Part shown: positions 27,846 to 37,266 of the stretch, in pieces | Layout of the letters: each line of letters opens with the position of its first letter | How positions within the stretch are numbered: position 1 is the stretch's first letter | Made by a program: the position numbers and the translations under genes | Assembly (NCBI GenBank): GCA_021847325.1 | Contig: JAJZTY010000004.1 | Coordinates: forward strand, 1 to 43,495 | Length of the DNA: 43,495 nt | From: Bacillota bacterium | Lineage (GTDB): Bacteria; Bacillota_I; Bacilli_A; Erysipelotrichales; Erysipelotrichaceae | Reading direction: 5' to 3' | Notes under the pieces: generated by a model | What the model saw: the letters and a program-made list of their open reading frames with translations, nothing else | Database searches by the model: none | Told to the model about the DNA's origin: nothing

Positions 27846-29081
27846 ATGAACGAACAAGATGTCCAAGTTGGACTCGAAATAGCTGACCATGAAATACGCC
27901 TCGTAGTGGGTCAGTTTTTTAATACTCGATTAAACATTATGAAGGTTGAACGTGTTCTTTCCTCGGGGATACACAACGGACAAATTATCGATCAAATGGC
28001 TGTTATACAAAAAATTTCAGCGGCTATTAAACATGTGGAAGAGAATCTTGGATTATCGATTGAACGTGTTATTTTATCTTTACCAAGTATTGGTTTATCA
28101 CGTTATGTGAGACGTATAACAGTACCGATTGATGATAAAGTTACTTTAAGAGATATTAAAGCTGTTTATAAAGAAGCGCTGAATACAGAGTTACCGAATC
28201 ATCAAGCATTAGTCAATTTATCCATTACAAAATCATTGGTCAATGGGATTACGATGCGTAAATTACCACTTAATGAAACCTGTGATTCTTTAACGATGGA
28301 TATTGATTTATTATGTGCTGATAAGGAAATGGTATATCGATATGTCCAAACAGTTGAGAAAGCTGGATTACAAGTGTCTGAAATTAGTCTCGATAGTTTT
28401 GCGCTAGGTAAAGAAGCTTCATTATTTGAAAAATCCTTGGAGCAACATCTTATTGCGATTAAGGCAGAAAGACAAAGCACCAGTTTGAGTTTATTTGCGA
28501 AGGGTAAGCTTGTAAGTACAGAGACAATTAATTTAGGCTCTAAACAGATTATTAGTGCCATGGTAAATCGTTTTAATTTACCAATCGAAATAGCGGATCG
28601 TTTACTTCACATGAATGCGCGTTTTGGATTAGATCATTATCCAAATACTCCTATTTATTTATGGTCCAACGAAGGTAAAACACATACTTTAAGTGAACAA
28701 GAATTAATGAGTGTTGTACAACCGATATTAAATGTTTGGTTGGATGAAATAAAAACAACAATTAAACCAATTTTAGATACATCTAATGTTAAAATAGTAT
28801 TATTCGGTGAATCAGGTGAAATCAATGGATTTGATCAGTTATTATCGAATGAGTGTGGTTGTGAATGTGAGTTATACATTCCAGAAACATTAGGTGTTCG
28901 ATCTTCTGCACTTGCGAGTGTAACAGGATTGTTTTATGTAATTAAAGACCAAAGTCCACTGCGTGAGTTTTTAGCTGGTGTGGATATGGGTCAATTTAAT
29001 CAAATGTTAATTAAAGAAAAAGAAATCGTAAATGAAGATACAATTTCAGGTAAGTTCAAAGGATTATTTGAAAGACGTTAA
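27846..29081 (+). CDS. ftsA: Cell-division protein FtsA (divergent)
   Basis: A 411-residue actin-fold protein that ties FtsZ filaments to the membrane. The assignment rests on its position directly before ftsZ, the length, the FtsA-type segment VILSLPSIGLSRYVRRITV near 77-95 and the C-terminal amphipathic tail KFKGLFERR. The nucleotide-binding motifs are weak. Phosphate 1, normally near (D/E)IGTSK, reads GLEIADHEIRLVVG; the adenosine motif, normally LTGGGA, reads LFGESGEING. ATP binding may be altered. The ATG at 27846 follows GAGGAGGGG. ftsZ follows after 15 bases. Other division-cluster genes (mraY, mur, ftsQ) are not nearby. Confidence 0.88.
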   Translation: MNEQDVQVGLEIADHEIRLVVGQFFNTRLNIMKVERVLSSGIHNGQIIDQMAVIQKISAAIKHVEENLGLSIERVILSLPSIGLSRYVRRITVPIDDKVTLRDIKAVYKEALNTELPNHQALVNLSITKSLVNGITMRKLPLNETCDSLTMDIDLLCADKEMVYRYVQTVEKAGLQVSEISLDSFALGKEASLFEKSLEQHLIAIKAERQSTSLSLFAKGKLVSTETINLGSKQIISAMVNRFNLPIEIADRLLHMNARFGLDHYPNTPIYLWSNEGKTHTLSEQELMSVVQPILNVWLDEIKTTIKPILDTSNVKIVLFGESGEINGFDQLLSNECGCECELYIPETLGVRSSALASVTGLFYVIKDQSPLREFLAGVDMGQFNQMLIKEKEIVNEDTISGKFKGLFERR

Positions 29082-29096
29082 TAAAGAGGAAAAACT

Positions 29097-30167
29097 ATGA
29101 GTGAACTAAATTATAATCAAGTCGCAAAAATTAAGGTATTCGGTGTGGGTGGCGCTGGATGTAATGCGATTAATCGAATGGTCGAAGAAGATGTAAGAGG
29201 TGTTGAGTTCTATGTAGCAAACACTGATTTACAAGTTCTAAATATATCACCTGCTAAGAATAAGCTTATCTTAGGAAAGACGATTACAAAAGGATTAGGA
29301 GCTGGGGCAAATCCTGAGATTGGTTATAAAGCCGCTCTTGAGAGTGAAGATGATATTCGTGAAGCAATGAAGGGTGCCGACATGGTTTTTATCACCGCTG
29401 GTTTAGGTGGTGGTACTGGAACAGGTGCAGCTCCTTTATTTGCGAAAATTGCGAAGGAATTTGATATTTTAACGGTTGGGATTGTGACTAAACCTTTTAC
29501 CTTTGAAGGTAAGAAACGTACTGAACAAGCTAATCGTGGATTAGAAGAATTGCGTAATTATGTCGATTCTTTAATAATCGTTTCGAATAATCAATTATTA
29601 GAAGTCATTGGTCGTATTCCGTTTGTGGAAGCCTTCCGTGAAGCGGATAATGTCTTGCGTCAAGGGGTTCAAACGATTACAGACTTAATTGCAGTACCTG
29701 CACTAATCAACTTGGATTTTGCGGATGTACGTGCTGTTATGGAAGGTCAAGGATCTGCGCTTATTGGAATCGGAATGGCACAAGGCGATAATAAAGCGCA
29801 AGAAGCTGCCGCAAAAGCGATTACATCTCCTTTATTAGAAGCACAAATTCGTGGAGCACGTAATGCGATTGTAAATGTGACAGGTGGAGAAAGTATTACC
29901 ATTTATGATGCGAATGATGCGGTTGATTTTATTCGTGAATCGGCTGGATCTGAAATAGATATTATCTTTGGGGTAGCGATTAATGAATCTCTAGGAGATA
30001 ACATTATCATTACGGTTATTGCGACAGGTTTCGATTTACCAAAAGTAAATCAAGTTAAGAATCCTGTTCAAGATGCACGTAAAGTGGTAGAAGAGATTCG
30101 TAAAGAAAGCACACCATCGTTTGAAGATGAGAGTGATATTCCTGGTTTCTTTAAATCTAGAGGTTAG
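29097..30167 (+). CDS. ftsZ: Cell-division GTPase FtsZ
   Basis: A 356-residue tubulin homologue that forms the division ring. The N-terminal GVGGAGCNAINRM and the tubulin signature GLGGGTGTGAAP near 100-111 are intact. The T7 loop reads NLDFADVRAVM near 202-212, with the catalytic Asp. After the core there is only a short linker, then the C-terminal peptide ESDIPGFFKSRG, close to the usual DIPxFLR that binds FtsA and other partners. AGAGGA precedes the ATG. A terminator overlaps its stop. Confidence 0.98.
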   Translation: MSELNYNQVAKIKVFGVGGAGCNAINRMVEEDVRGVEFYVANTDLQVLNISPAKNKLILGKTITKGLGAGANPEIGYKAALESEDDIREAMKGADMVFITAGLGGGTGTGAAPLFAKIAKEFDILTVGIVTKPFTFEGKKRTEQANRGLEELRNYVDSLIIVSNNQLLEVIGRIPFVEAFREADNVLRQGVQTITDLIAVPALINLDFADVRAVMEGQGSALIGIGMAQGDNKAQEAAAKAITSPLLEAQIRGARNAIVNVTGGESITIYDANDAVDFIRESAGSEIDIIFGVAINESLGDNIIITVIATGFDLPKVNQVKNPVQDARKVVEEIRKESTPSFEDESDIPGFFKSRG

Positions 30168-30184
30168 TCGTAAGACTAACTTTT
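30163..30184 (+). terminator. Terminator of ftsA-ftsZ
   Basis: GTTAGTC (30163-30169), loop GTAA, GACTAAC (30174-30180), then TTTTATTTT. It includes the ftsZ stop codon. Confidence 0.85.
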
Positions 30185-30234
30185 ATTTTAAGCATTTATT
30201 GTATAATACTAATGATGACAGATGAGGTAACACG

Positions 30235-32100
30235 ATGAAAATTGCGATAGCACAATTAAATATAAGATGTGGTCAAATAGATTTTAATCTTGATTCTATG
30301 AAACGAATGGTGGATCAAGCGGTGAATGATAAGGCAGATATCATTGTGTTTCCTGAGATGTGTGTAGGTGGTTATCTTTTATCTGATTTATATTTACAGA
30401 AATCATTTGTGTCACAACTTTTAAATGCGAATGAAGTAATTAAGTCTTGGTCAGAGGATATTGGTATTATTTGGGGTAATATAAGTCATTTTGATGACTT
30501 GAAATCCAACCGAGATGGTCGTTTTAATCGTTTCAATACCGCATTTTTTGCGTTTAAAAATAAATGGGTAAAGAAAGAGAATAGTCTATTAGATGGACAT
30601 TATTTCAAACATTGTTTACCTGATTATCGTTTTTTTGACGACTCACGTTATTTTAAGAGTGGATATGATTATGCATTAGAAAATAATCTCTTATTAAATG
30701 ATTCTATTAATCCATTTATTTTTATCAAGGATAATAAAACAGTTCGAATTGGTCTAGAAGTTTGCGAGGATTTATGGAGTAAGGATTATTTAGTTGATCC
30801 TACTGCAATTTATATTCAGCACAAGGTAGATTTCATTATCAATATTTCATCATCACCTTGGACTTTAAATAAAGAATTGAGTCGTGAGAAACGTATTAAG
30901 GAACATGTGCATACACATAAGGAAAATATGGTACCACTTATTTATGTTAATGCATGTGGTATGCAAAATAATGGAAAAAATGTATTAGTGTTTGATGGGG
31001 ACAGTACAATTTATCAAAAAGATGGTTCTGTTTTAGGTCAATTAAAAGATGATTTTAAAGAAGAAGTTAAAGTATTTGATTTGGATTTAAAATACTCTGA
31101 ACATGAGACATCGAATAAATTACTGAATGCCCTCGTATGTGCGATACATGAATTTGATAAACAAGTTTTACCATTTAAACCAAAATGGATTATTGGTTTA
31201 TCGGGTGGAATCGATAGTAGTGTGAATGTTGCGTTGTTGTGTATGGCGTTAGGGAATGATCGTGTTATTGGATATAATATGGCAAGTCGATACAATCAAG
31301 CTCAAACCAAAAACATAGCCTTTGAGACAGCTCAAAAATTAAATATAGAGTATCATGCAGGGAGTATCGAACAGCTTGTTAAGGCAACAGAATCCACATT
31401 AGAAGAGTATCAAATTGATCCTAAAGAAGGGTTAGCTTATGAGAATATTCAAGCACGTTTAAGAGGACATTTACTTTCTTCTTTTGCGTCGTATAAAGGT
31501 GGAGTCATTTGTAATAATGGGAATAAAGTTGAATGTGCGTTAGGCTATGCGACGTTATATGGTGACACTATTGGTGCGTTGAGTCCTTTGGGAGATTGTA
31601 CCAAACTTCAGGTTTTTGAATTAGCGAAGTTGATTAATGAATACTATAAGGATGAAATTATTAATTCTAATTTAATTCCTACCATAAAATCAGATTCAAT
31701 TGAATTTGGATTTGCGCCAAGTGCAGAACTTCGTGACAATCAAGTTGATCCTATGAAGTGGGTCTATCATGATTGGTTAGTTCAATATTTCATTCAATAT
31801 CCAAGTCATCATATTATTGATTGGTTAAAAATGTATGTGACAGGTGAATGGAAGAAGACTGAGATTGCGAGTTGGATGGTTTATTATGGTTTAGATAATC
31901 CAAAGAATTTTGTAGAAGATACACGATGGTTCATGAAATCTTGGCATAGTGCTATTTTCAAACGTATACAGTTCCCACCTATTGTGACAGTTAGTCGTGG
32001 TAGTTTTGGATATGATTATCGTGAAAGTCAGATTCCATATACCGAGAATTACGAAGTAAAAGAGTTGTTTAATCAGATATTAAGTGGGGGAAAAGTATGA
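30235..32100 (+). CDS. nadE: Glutamine-dependent NAD+ synthase
   Basis: A 621-residue two-domain enzyme that makes NAD+ from deamido-NAD+ with ATP and glutamine. The N-terminal nitrilase-type glutaminase (about 1-280) has Glu in FPEMCVGGY near 41, the region KHCLPDYRFFDDSRYF with the expected Lys, and the nucleophile Cys in GLEVCEDLW near 179. The C-terminal synthetase has the P-loop GLSGGIDSSVNVAL near 322. The fused form differs from the short ammonia-dependent NadE of Bacillus. TATAAT at 30202-30207 is a likely -10 box and GAGGT precedes the ATG. The stop overlaps the next gene by ATGA. Confidence 0.96.
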   Translation: MKIAIAQLNIRCGQIDFNLDSMKRMVDQAVNDKADIIVFPEMCVGGYLLSDLYLQKSFVSQLLNANEVIKSWSEDIGIIWGNISHFDDLKSNRDGRFNRFNTAFFAFKNKWVKKENSLLDGHYFKHCLPDYRFFDDSRYFKSGYDYALENNLLLNDSINPFIFIKDNKTVRIGLEVCEDLWSKDYLVDPTAIYIQHKVDFIINISSSPWTLNKELSREKRIKEHVHTHKENMVPLIYVNACGMQNNGKNVLVFDGDSTIYQKDGSVLGQLKDDFKEEVKVFDLDLKYSEHETSNKLLNALVCAIHEFDKQVLPFKPKWIIGLSGGIDSSVNVALLCMALGNDRVIGYNMASRYNQAQTKNIAFETAQKLNIEYHAGSIEQLVKATESTLEEYQIDPKEGLAYENIQARLRGHLLSSFASYKGGVICNNGNKVECALGYATLYGDTIGALSPLGDCTKLQVFELAKLINEYYKDEIINSNLIPTIKSDSIEFGFAPSAELRDNQVDPMKWVYHDWLVQYFIQYPSHHIIDWLKMYVTGEWKKTEIASWMVYYGLDNPKNFVEDTRWFMKSWHSAIFKRIQFPPIVTVSRGSFGYDYRESQIPYTENYEVKELFNQILSGGKV

Positions 32101-33239
32101 AAAAATGGTTAGATTCAAGTCATATATCTTTAATTTTATCAATCACATTAGCTGGATTATTTATTGTGGCAATTTATTTTGCGATTCTTAATATTAATGT
32201 ATTTATTGAATTAATCAATGATTTAGGTAGTGTTTTAACTCCATTCATGTATGGATTAATTCTTGCGTTCTTGATGAGTCCGATTGTAAGTTTTTTTGAG
32301 ATGAAAGCATTCGCAAGTTTCAAATGGAAGAAAAGCACAAAGCGTATTCTATCTGTGTTGTTGTCTCTTTTAATTACCTTTGAAATAATCGTTTTATTCT
32401 TTTCTTTCATTATTCCTCAATTGATTATTAGTTTGAGTTCTATAAGTGAGAAGTTACCTGAATATATCGTAATTGTGGAAGATCTTTTAGGTGAGTGGTT
32501 AGTATCATATCGGTTAGATAATGAATGGGTTAATTTATTATTGGATTCTTCTGAAGATTTATTAGTTACATTCTTAAAAACGATACAAGGTTATCTTCCT
32601 CTTATCTTAGATTATTCTTGGCAATTTACGAAAATGATATTTAACTTATTATTAGGAATTGCGATTGCGATGTATGTTTTAATTGATCGTGAACGCTTTA
32701 GTTTACAAGCTAAAAAGTTGATCTATTTTATTTCGAATCAAAAAACTGGGGATTATTTAATTGATTTAAGCCGATTATCTTCAAGTATGGTGCATCGTTT
32801 TATCTTAGGTAAAATGTTGGATTCATTTATCATAGGTGTGATTTGTTATGTGGGGATGTTAGTTTTAGGGTTATCATATCCACTTCTCTTATCGGTTATT
32901 GTTGGTGTTACAAATATGATTCCTGTGTTTGGGCCTTTTATAGGAGCGATACCGGGTGCTTTAATACTTTTATTGGTTGATCCATTTCAAGCTCTATGGT
33001 TTATCTTATTCATTATTCTTTTACAACAATTTGATGGTAATTTCTTAGGTCCACGTATTTTAGGCGATTCAATGGGCTTACCTAGTTTATGGATTATGTT
33101 TGCGATTATTGTTGGTGGAGGATATTTTGGAGTCGTTGGAATGTTTTTAGGAGTACCTATTTTTGCGGTAATTTATATTATTAGTAAAAAGATTATTTCA
33201 AACAAATTGGAGAAGGATTCGATTCAAATCAAGACATAA
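32097..33239 (+). CDS. AI-2E family transporter-like permease
   Basis: A 380-residue polytopic membrane protein of the PerM/YtvI/TqsA (UPF0118) family with about eight membrane segments. The family mark GVTNMIPVFGPFIGAIPGAL lies near 277-296. Between the early and late helices is a soluble region (about 118-180) as usual. Members were named for autoinducer-2 export, but many act as sodium or proton antiporters or have no known substrate, so the role is open. It overlaps nadE by four bases (ATGA), which suggests joint expression but not a shared function. Confidence 0.88.
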   Translation: MKKWLDSSHISLILSITLAGLFIVAIYFAILNINVFIELINDLGSVLTPFMYGLILAFLMSPIVSFFEMKAFASFKWKKSTKRILSVLLSLLITFEIIVLFFSFIIPQLIISLSSISEKLPEYIVIVEDLLGEWLVSYRLDNEWVNLLLDSSEDLLVTFLKTIQGYLPLILDYSWQFTKMIFNLLLGIAIAMYVLIDRERFSLQAKKLIYFISNQKTGDYLIDLSRLSSSMVHRFILGKMLDSFIIGVICYVGMLVLGLSYPLLLSVIVGVTNMIPVFGPFIGAIPGALILLLVDPFQALWFILFIILLQQFDGNFLGPRILGDSMGLPSLWIMFAIIVGGGYFGVVGMFLGVPIFAVIYIISKKIISNKLEKDSIQIKT

Positions 33240-33242
33240 GAA

Positions 33243-33279
33243 AATCCCTTATTAACTAAGTTAGTAAGGGATTATTTTT
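33243..33279. terminator. Bidirectional terminator between the permease gene and lysC
   Basis: AATCCCTTATTAAC (33243-33256) pairs with GTTAGTAAGGGATT (33260-33273) through 14 positions with one G-U wobble and a 3-base loop. T-rich on the plus side (ATTTTT) and, less so, on the minus side (AATTTTC complement). Confidence 0.85.
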
Positions 33280-34594
33280 AAAGACGTATAAATCTTTCGT
33301 ATAGTGTTTTGATTGTTGATTCATAATCACTATTTGATACACCTACAATGATGCTTATTTCATCAGTACCTTGTGCAATTAATCTAATGTTAATTTTCTT
33401 TTCACCTAAAGCACTAAATAATTGACCTGATACACCTGGTTTATCTTTCATATTACGTCCAACAACTGAGATTAAAGCTAAGTCATCTTCAAATGTAAGC
33501 TTATCAATGTCGCATTTCTGTTTTAAATCAGCAAATAAATCAAATTGGTGTTCTTTCAATAACTCAGCTTTTACTGTTAAGCTTAAACTGTCTATTCCTT
33601 TTGACATATGATCAATTAATAAATCATAGTACTCGAATAGTTCAAGGACTTGTCTTATTACAAGAGGTGAGCGTGCAATCTGTTCCTTGTGGACTGTCAC
33701 TACCGCAAAGTCCTTTAAACCAGTAATTCCCGTAATAAATCCTTTAACTTGTATATCTTCTTCAATATCATTGCGAATCATGGTCCCAGGATGATGCATA
33801 TCGTTTGTATTTCTAATGTTTAGTGGTATGTTCAAATGCTTAACTGCTTGTATAGACTCTTCATGTAAAACAGAGGCACCCATAAAAGTTAGTTCTCTTA
33901 ATTCACCGTATGTGAGCTCGGGTATGGGCTTTGCGTTTGCTACTATTCTTGGATCTGCCATCATTATCCCGCTGACATCAGTCCAATTCTCGTAGATATC
34001 TGCATTTAATGCTGCTGCTACAATTGAACCAGTAATATCTGAACCCCCACGTTTCATAAGTTTTATTCGACCATTAGGCAGAGCACCATAAAATCCAGGT
34101 ATTACAAATCGAGGATATTGTTGAGCGAGTGTTTGTATTTTTTGACTAGTCATTTTAAAATCAACAGTTCCATCACTATTCATAACAATCGCATCTTTAG
34201 CATCAATCATTGGCCAACCAAGATATTCAGCGCATAAAATAGCACTTAATTTTTCTCCAACCGATACGAGTTTGTCACGTTCATATTTTGCATTTAATTG
34301 TGATTTCAGCTGGTTGAAAAAATTTCTTACATCAAAATTTAAATTAAGATCTTTTTGAATAGAAGTATATCTTTCTATTATTTCATTTAATAATACTTGG
34401 TAATCTACACCATACAATAAATGAGCATGTAAAAGATAGAGTAAATCCGTTATTTTGTTTTGTGTTTGAATTGACTTACCAACAGCCGAAACAACTACGA
34501 TTCTTCTATCAGAATCTTCATTAATAATTGCTTTTATTTTTTCGAATTGGTTCGCATTGGCAAGTGATGAACCTCCAAATTTACATATTTTCAT
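33278..34594 (-). CDS. lysC: Aspartate kinase
   Basis: A 438-residue monofunctional aspartokinase, the first step from aspartate to threonine, methionine and lysine. The N-terminal motif CKFGGSSLANANQF and the substrate region MKRGGSDITGSI near 182-193 are intact. Two ACT domains follow: one near 305-370 and one near 375-438 with DKPGVSGQLFSALGEKKINI. In this block with hom and thr genes it is likely the threonine-dedicated isozyme (like YclM/ThrD of Bacillus), which is inference. It starts by ATGA overlap with the hom stop and has AAGGAG at the right distance, so it is co-transcribed with hom. Confidence 0.95.
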   Translation of the reverse strand: MKICKFGGSSLANANQFEKIKAIINEDSDRRIVVVSAVGKSIQTQNKITDLLYLLHAHLLYGVDYQVLLNEIIERYTSIQKDLNLNFDVRNFFNQLKSQLNAKYERDKLVSVGEKLSAILCAEYLGWPMIDAKDAIVMNSDGTVDFKMTSQKIQTLAQQYPRFVIPGFYGALPNGRIKLMKRGGSDITGSIVAAALNADIYENWTDVSGIMMADPRIVANAKPIPELTYGELRELTFMGASVLHEESIQAVKHLNIPLNIRNTNDMHHPGTMIRNDIEEDIQVKGFITGITGLKDFAVVTVHKEQIARSPLVIRQVLELFEYYDLLIDHMSKGIDSLSLTVKAELLKEHQFDLFADLKQKCDIDKLTFEDDLALISVVGRNMKDKPGVSGQLFSALGEKKINIRLIAQGTDEISIIVGVSNSDYESTIKTLYERFIRL

Positions 34595-35802
34595 TGATTC
34601 TCCTTTTTCTTTATTCCGGCATAGAATATGGGTTCGAGTTGTTTTAATTGATGCATTAAGTTATGGAATCGTGATACTTGAATATTCTTTGTTATTCGAT
34701 AAATTCGATTTCCTTGAATCCATTTGAATACCGTTATTGCCTCTAAAAAACCTGATTTAAGAGATTTACTCGTTCTTACTAAGTAGGCATGTGATAGTTC
34801 ATTGTTATCAATATTCTTTAAACTTCTTTCTTCAGGTAACATTCCTTTCGCATCTTCTTTTATTTGATACAAGTCTCTAAGAATATTACCAGCTGTTGGC
34901 AATCCACCAGCTCCTTGGCCAATAAGCGCTTGGTGCTTACCGCTCATATCGGTAAACCATGCAATATTGTGATTACTTAAAATGGTTGCCTCAGCATTAT
35001 CTGAGTTAAAAAGTTGAGGTTCAACATAGGCACTATGGCCTAGATTTGTTTTTATCATCGTCGCAAATAAGCGTATATGATATCCCAAAGATTGAATAAA
35101 CTCGACGTCTTTAGTTTGAATTGAATCAATACCTGTACAAGGGATACTATCTATATTTATCCATGTGTTAAATGCGATAACACCTGATAATCTTATTTTA
35201 TTTAAGCTGTCCCAACCTAATATGTCTGCACTGGGATCTTTTTCAGCATAACCTAGTGTTTGTGCTTCTGAAAGTGCTTCTTCAAATGTACAAGATTCTC
35301 TTTCCATTTTATCTAAAATAAAGTTACTTGTTCCATTGAGAATCCCTCCAATAGCACTAATTTGAGTATGTTTTTTTACTTCTATTAATGTTGATAAGTA
35401 AGGTATACCTCCACCAACTGCAGCGCTAAAACGTAAAACAACTCCATTCTCTTTTGCGCAAGTATCAAGCTCATCACCGAATCGATTTATCAATGCTTTA
35501 TTTGCAGTTACGACAGATTTTTTAGCTTTTAGAGCCTCTATGATATATGTCCTAGCAGGTTCAATTCCACCTAAACATTCAACAACAATCTCTATTTTAG
35601 GATCTGATAGAAGATCTTCAATACTTTCAACCATATCACTTCGATTTGCCTTACTGATTCTTCTGAGTATTTTTGCAATAAAGAAAGCATCGGATGCTTT
35701 GTCAGTTAAGAGTGATTCTAAACCTTTCCCGACTGTTCCATAGCCGAGTAAGCCAATTCCGATGCGGTTATTTGCGCTGTTTTTAGATACATCTGTTTTC
35801 AT
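34591..35802 (-). CDS. hom: Homoserine dehydrogenase with a short, degenerate ACT tail
   Basis: A 403-residue enzyme reducing aspartate semialdehyde to homoserine. The NAD(P)-binding GLLGYGTVGKGLE is near 17-29. The catalytic part has AAVGGGIPYLSTL and GILNGTSNFILDKM near 153-166, then GYAEKDPSADILGWDS. The family usually ends in an ACT domain of about 75-80 residues for threonine feedback. Here the last 65 residues (AYLVRTSKSLKSGFLEAITVF onward) resemble that domain in its first strand and helix only, and the usual PGV(L/F) turn reads SGFL. Feedback control may be lost. No Shine-Dalgarno sequence is seen, and a -10 box lies nine bases before the ATG. Confidence 0.94.
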   Translation of the reverse strand: MKTDVSKNSANNRIGIGLLGYGTVGKGLESLLTDKASDAFFIAKILRRISKANRSDMVESIEDLLSDPKIEIVVECLGGIEPARTYIIEALKAKKSVVTANKALINRFGDELDTCAKENGVVLRFSAAVGGGIPYLSTLIEVKKHTQISAIGGILNGTSNFILDKMERESCTFEEALSEAQTLGYAEKDPSADILGWDSLNKIRLSGVIAFNTWINIDSIPCTGIDSIQTKDVEFIQSLGYHIRLFATMIKTNLGHSAYVEPQLFNSDNAEATILSNHNIAWFTDMSGKHQALIGQGAGGLPTAGNILRDLYQIKEDAKGMLPEERSLKNIDNNELSHAYLVRTSKSLKSGFLEAITVFKWIQGNRIYRITKNIQVSRFHNLMHQLKQLEPIFYAGIKKKENQ

Positions 35803-35803
35803 A

Positions 35804-35840
35804 TTGAAAACATTCTAGCATCGTGTATAATTAAAAACAA
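35804..35840. promoter_or_regulatory. Interlocked divergent promoters of hom-lysC and thrC-thrB
   Basis: Plus strand: TTGAAA (35804-35809), 16 bases, TATAAT (35826-35831), for thrC. Minus strand: TTGTTT (plus 35835-35840), 17 bases ending in TGC, TAGAAT (plus 35812-35817), for hom. The boxes alternate within 37 bases, so the two polymerases cannot bind together. The whole intergenic gap is 45 bases, leaving no room for a T-box or attenuator. Confidence 0.75.
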
Positions 35841-35847
35841 GTGAAAT

Positions 35848-37266
35848 ATGAAACTCTATAGTACACGTAATCGAAAAATAGAAACAACAGGTTTAAATGC
35901 ATTGATTCAACCATTAGCTCCGGATGGAGGACTGTGGATGTTCGAATTATTTCCGATAGTAAATTGGAATGAATGGATCAATAAACCATTTAAAGAGATT
36001 GTAAGTAATGTATTAAATGTTTTTTTAAGTGAGTTAAACGAAGAACTAATGACTACTGCCATAAATAATGCCTATGATCGGTTCGATCATCCAGAGATAA
36101 TTAATAGCATTTTTATTAAGCATCAGGTTGTTGAATTATTTTATGGGCCAAGTGCAGCATTTAAAGATGTGGCACTAAGTCTATTGCCTGAATTAACTAA
36201 GATTGCTTTTAATCAATTAAGTATTAATACATTGCCTCATATATTAACCGCTACCAGTGGGGATACTGGATCTGCAGCTCTTAATGGCTTTGGGGCAGCA
36301 AATTATGCGATTACTGTTTTTTATCCTGAAAAGGGTATTAGTTCGATTCAACGTAAACAGATGACGTGTATCGATTATAAAGATGCAAAGGTATATGGTA
36401 TACAAGGCAATTTTGATGATGCACAAAGGGTTGTTAAGAATCTTTTTAAAAACGATCTTAAACTTCAATTTGGATCAGCGAATTCGATAAATATTGGTCG
36501 ATTGATTCCACAAATAGCTTATTATTTTAAAGCTTATGGAGATGCGATAAAGAATGGGAAAATAGATTTAGGAAACTCATTAAGTTTTTCAGTCCCGAGT
36601 GGTAATTTTGGAAATGCGTTTGCAGGTTATTGTGCAATGCGATTAGGATTACCAATTAGGCACTTAATAATTGGTTCTAATGAGAATGACGTATTAACTA
36701 ACTTTTTTAATTATGGTATATATGATGCGAACAAGTTATTTAAGCATACACTATCACCATCAATGGATATTCTTTTTTCAAGTAATTTAGAAAGACTTTT
36801 ATACTCATTTAGTGATACAGATTATGTAAAAAAAATAATGAAAAATCTTGATGTGGAGAAAAAATATACTATAAGTGATGATCTAAAACAAAGGATTGAG
36901 CAGGTTTTTAAAGCTTATTCAATTACTGAATTAGAAATGAAAAATACTATAAAAAGTGTTTATGAAAATGAGGGATACTGCTTAGATCCTCATACAGCGG
37001 TTGCATGGGCAAGTGCGGATTTATATCAATTAGAAAACCCACATCAAGCGATAGCAGTATTATCTACTGCATCTCCTTATAAATTTCCAAGTACAGTTTT
37101 AGATGCATTGGGATATGAAAGTACAGTTGATGATTTTGAAAATTTAGATCATTTAAATAAAATTATTAAGACACCTATTCCAGTGTGTTTGGATTCACTT
37201 AAAAATAAAAAAGAATTACATACTCAAGTACTAACGATAGATCAAGCGGAGCACTTATATGATTAA
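35848..37266 (+). CDS. thrC: Threonine synthase (long form)
   Basis: A 472-residue PLP enzyme converting O-phosphohomoserine to threonine. The PLP lysine lies in GPSAAFKDVAL near 98-108, and the phosphate-binding TATSGDTGSAALNGF near 133-147. The N-terminus (MKLYSTRNRKI) and length belong to the long class, as in E. coli and yeast, rather than the short class of Bacillus (about 350). The leader is only about ten bases with a weak GTGA before the ATG. It overlaps thrB by eight bases. Confidence 0.95.
   Translation: MKLYSTRNRKIETTGLNALIQPLAPDGGLWMFELFPIVNWNEWINKPFKEIVSNVLNVFLSELNEELMTTAINNAYDRFDHPEIINSIFIKHQVVELFYGPSAAFKDVALSLLPELTKIAFNQLSINTLPHILTATSGDTGSAALNGFGAANYAITVFYPEKGISSIQRKQMTCIDYKDAKVYGIQGNFDDAQRVVKNLFKNDLKLQFGSANSINIGRLIPQIAYYFKAYGDAIKNGKIDLGNSLSFSVPSGNFGNAFAGYCAMRLGLPIRHLIIGSNENDVLTNFFNYGIYDANKLFKHTLSPSMDILFSSNLERLLYSFSDTDYVKKIMKNLDVEKKYTISDDLKQRIEQVFKAYSITELEMKNTIKSVYENEGYCLDPHTAVAWASADLYQLENPHQAIAVLSTASPYKFPSTVLDALGYESTVDDFENLDHLNKIIKTPIPVCLDSLKNKKELHTQVLTIDQAEHLYD

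Noticed and set aside
28202-28561. 119-codon minus-strand frame inside ftsA
   Set aside because: No ribosome binding site, no recognisable domain, and it is wholly covered by a well-supported gene.
35803-35847. T-box or threonine attenuator before hom or thrC
   Set aside because: The gap is 45 bases and contains both promoters, so no structured leader can fit.
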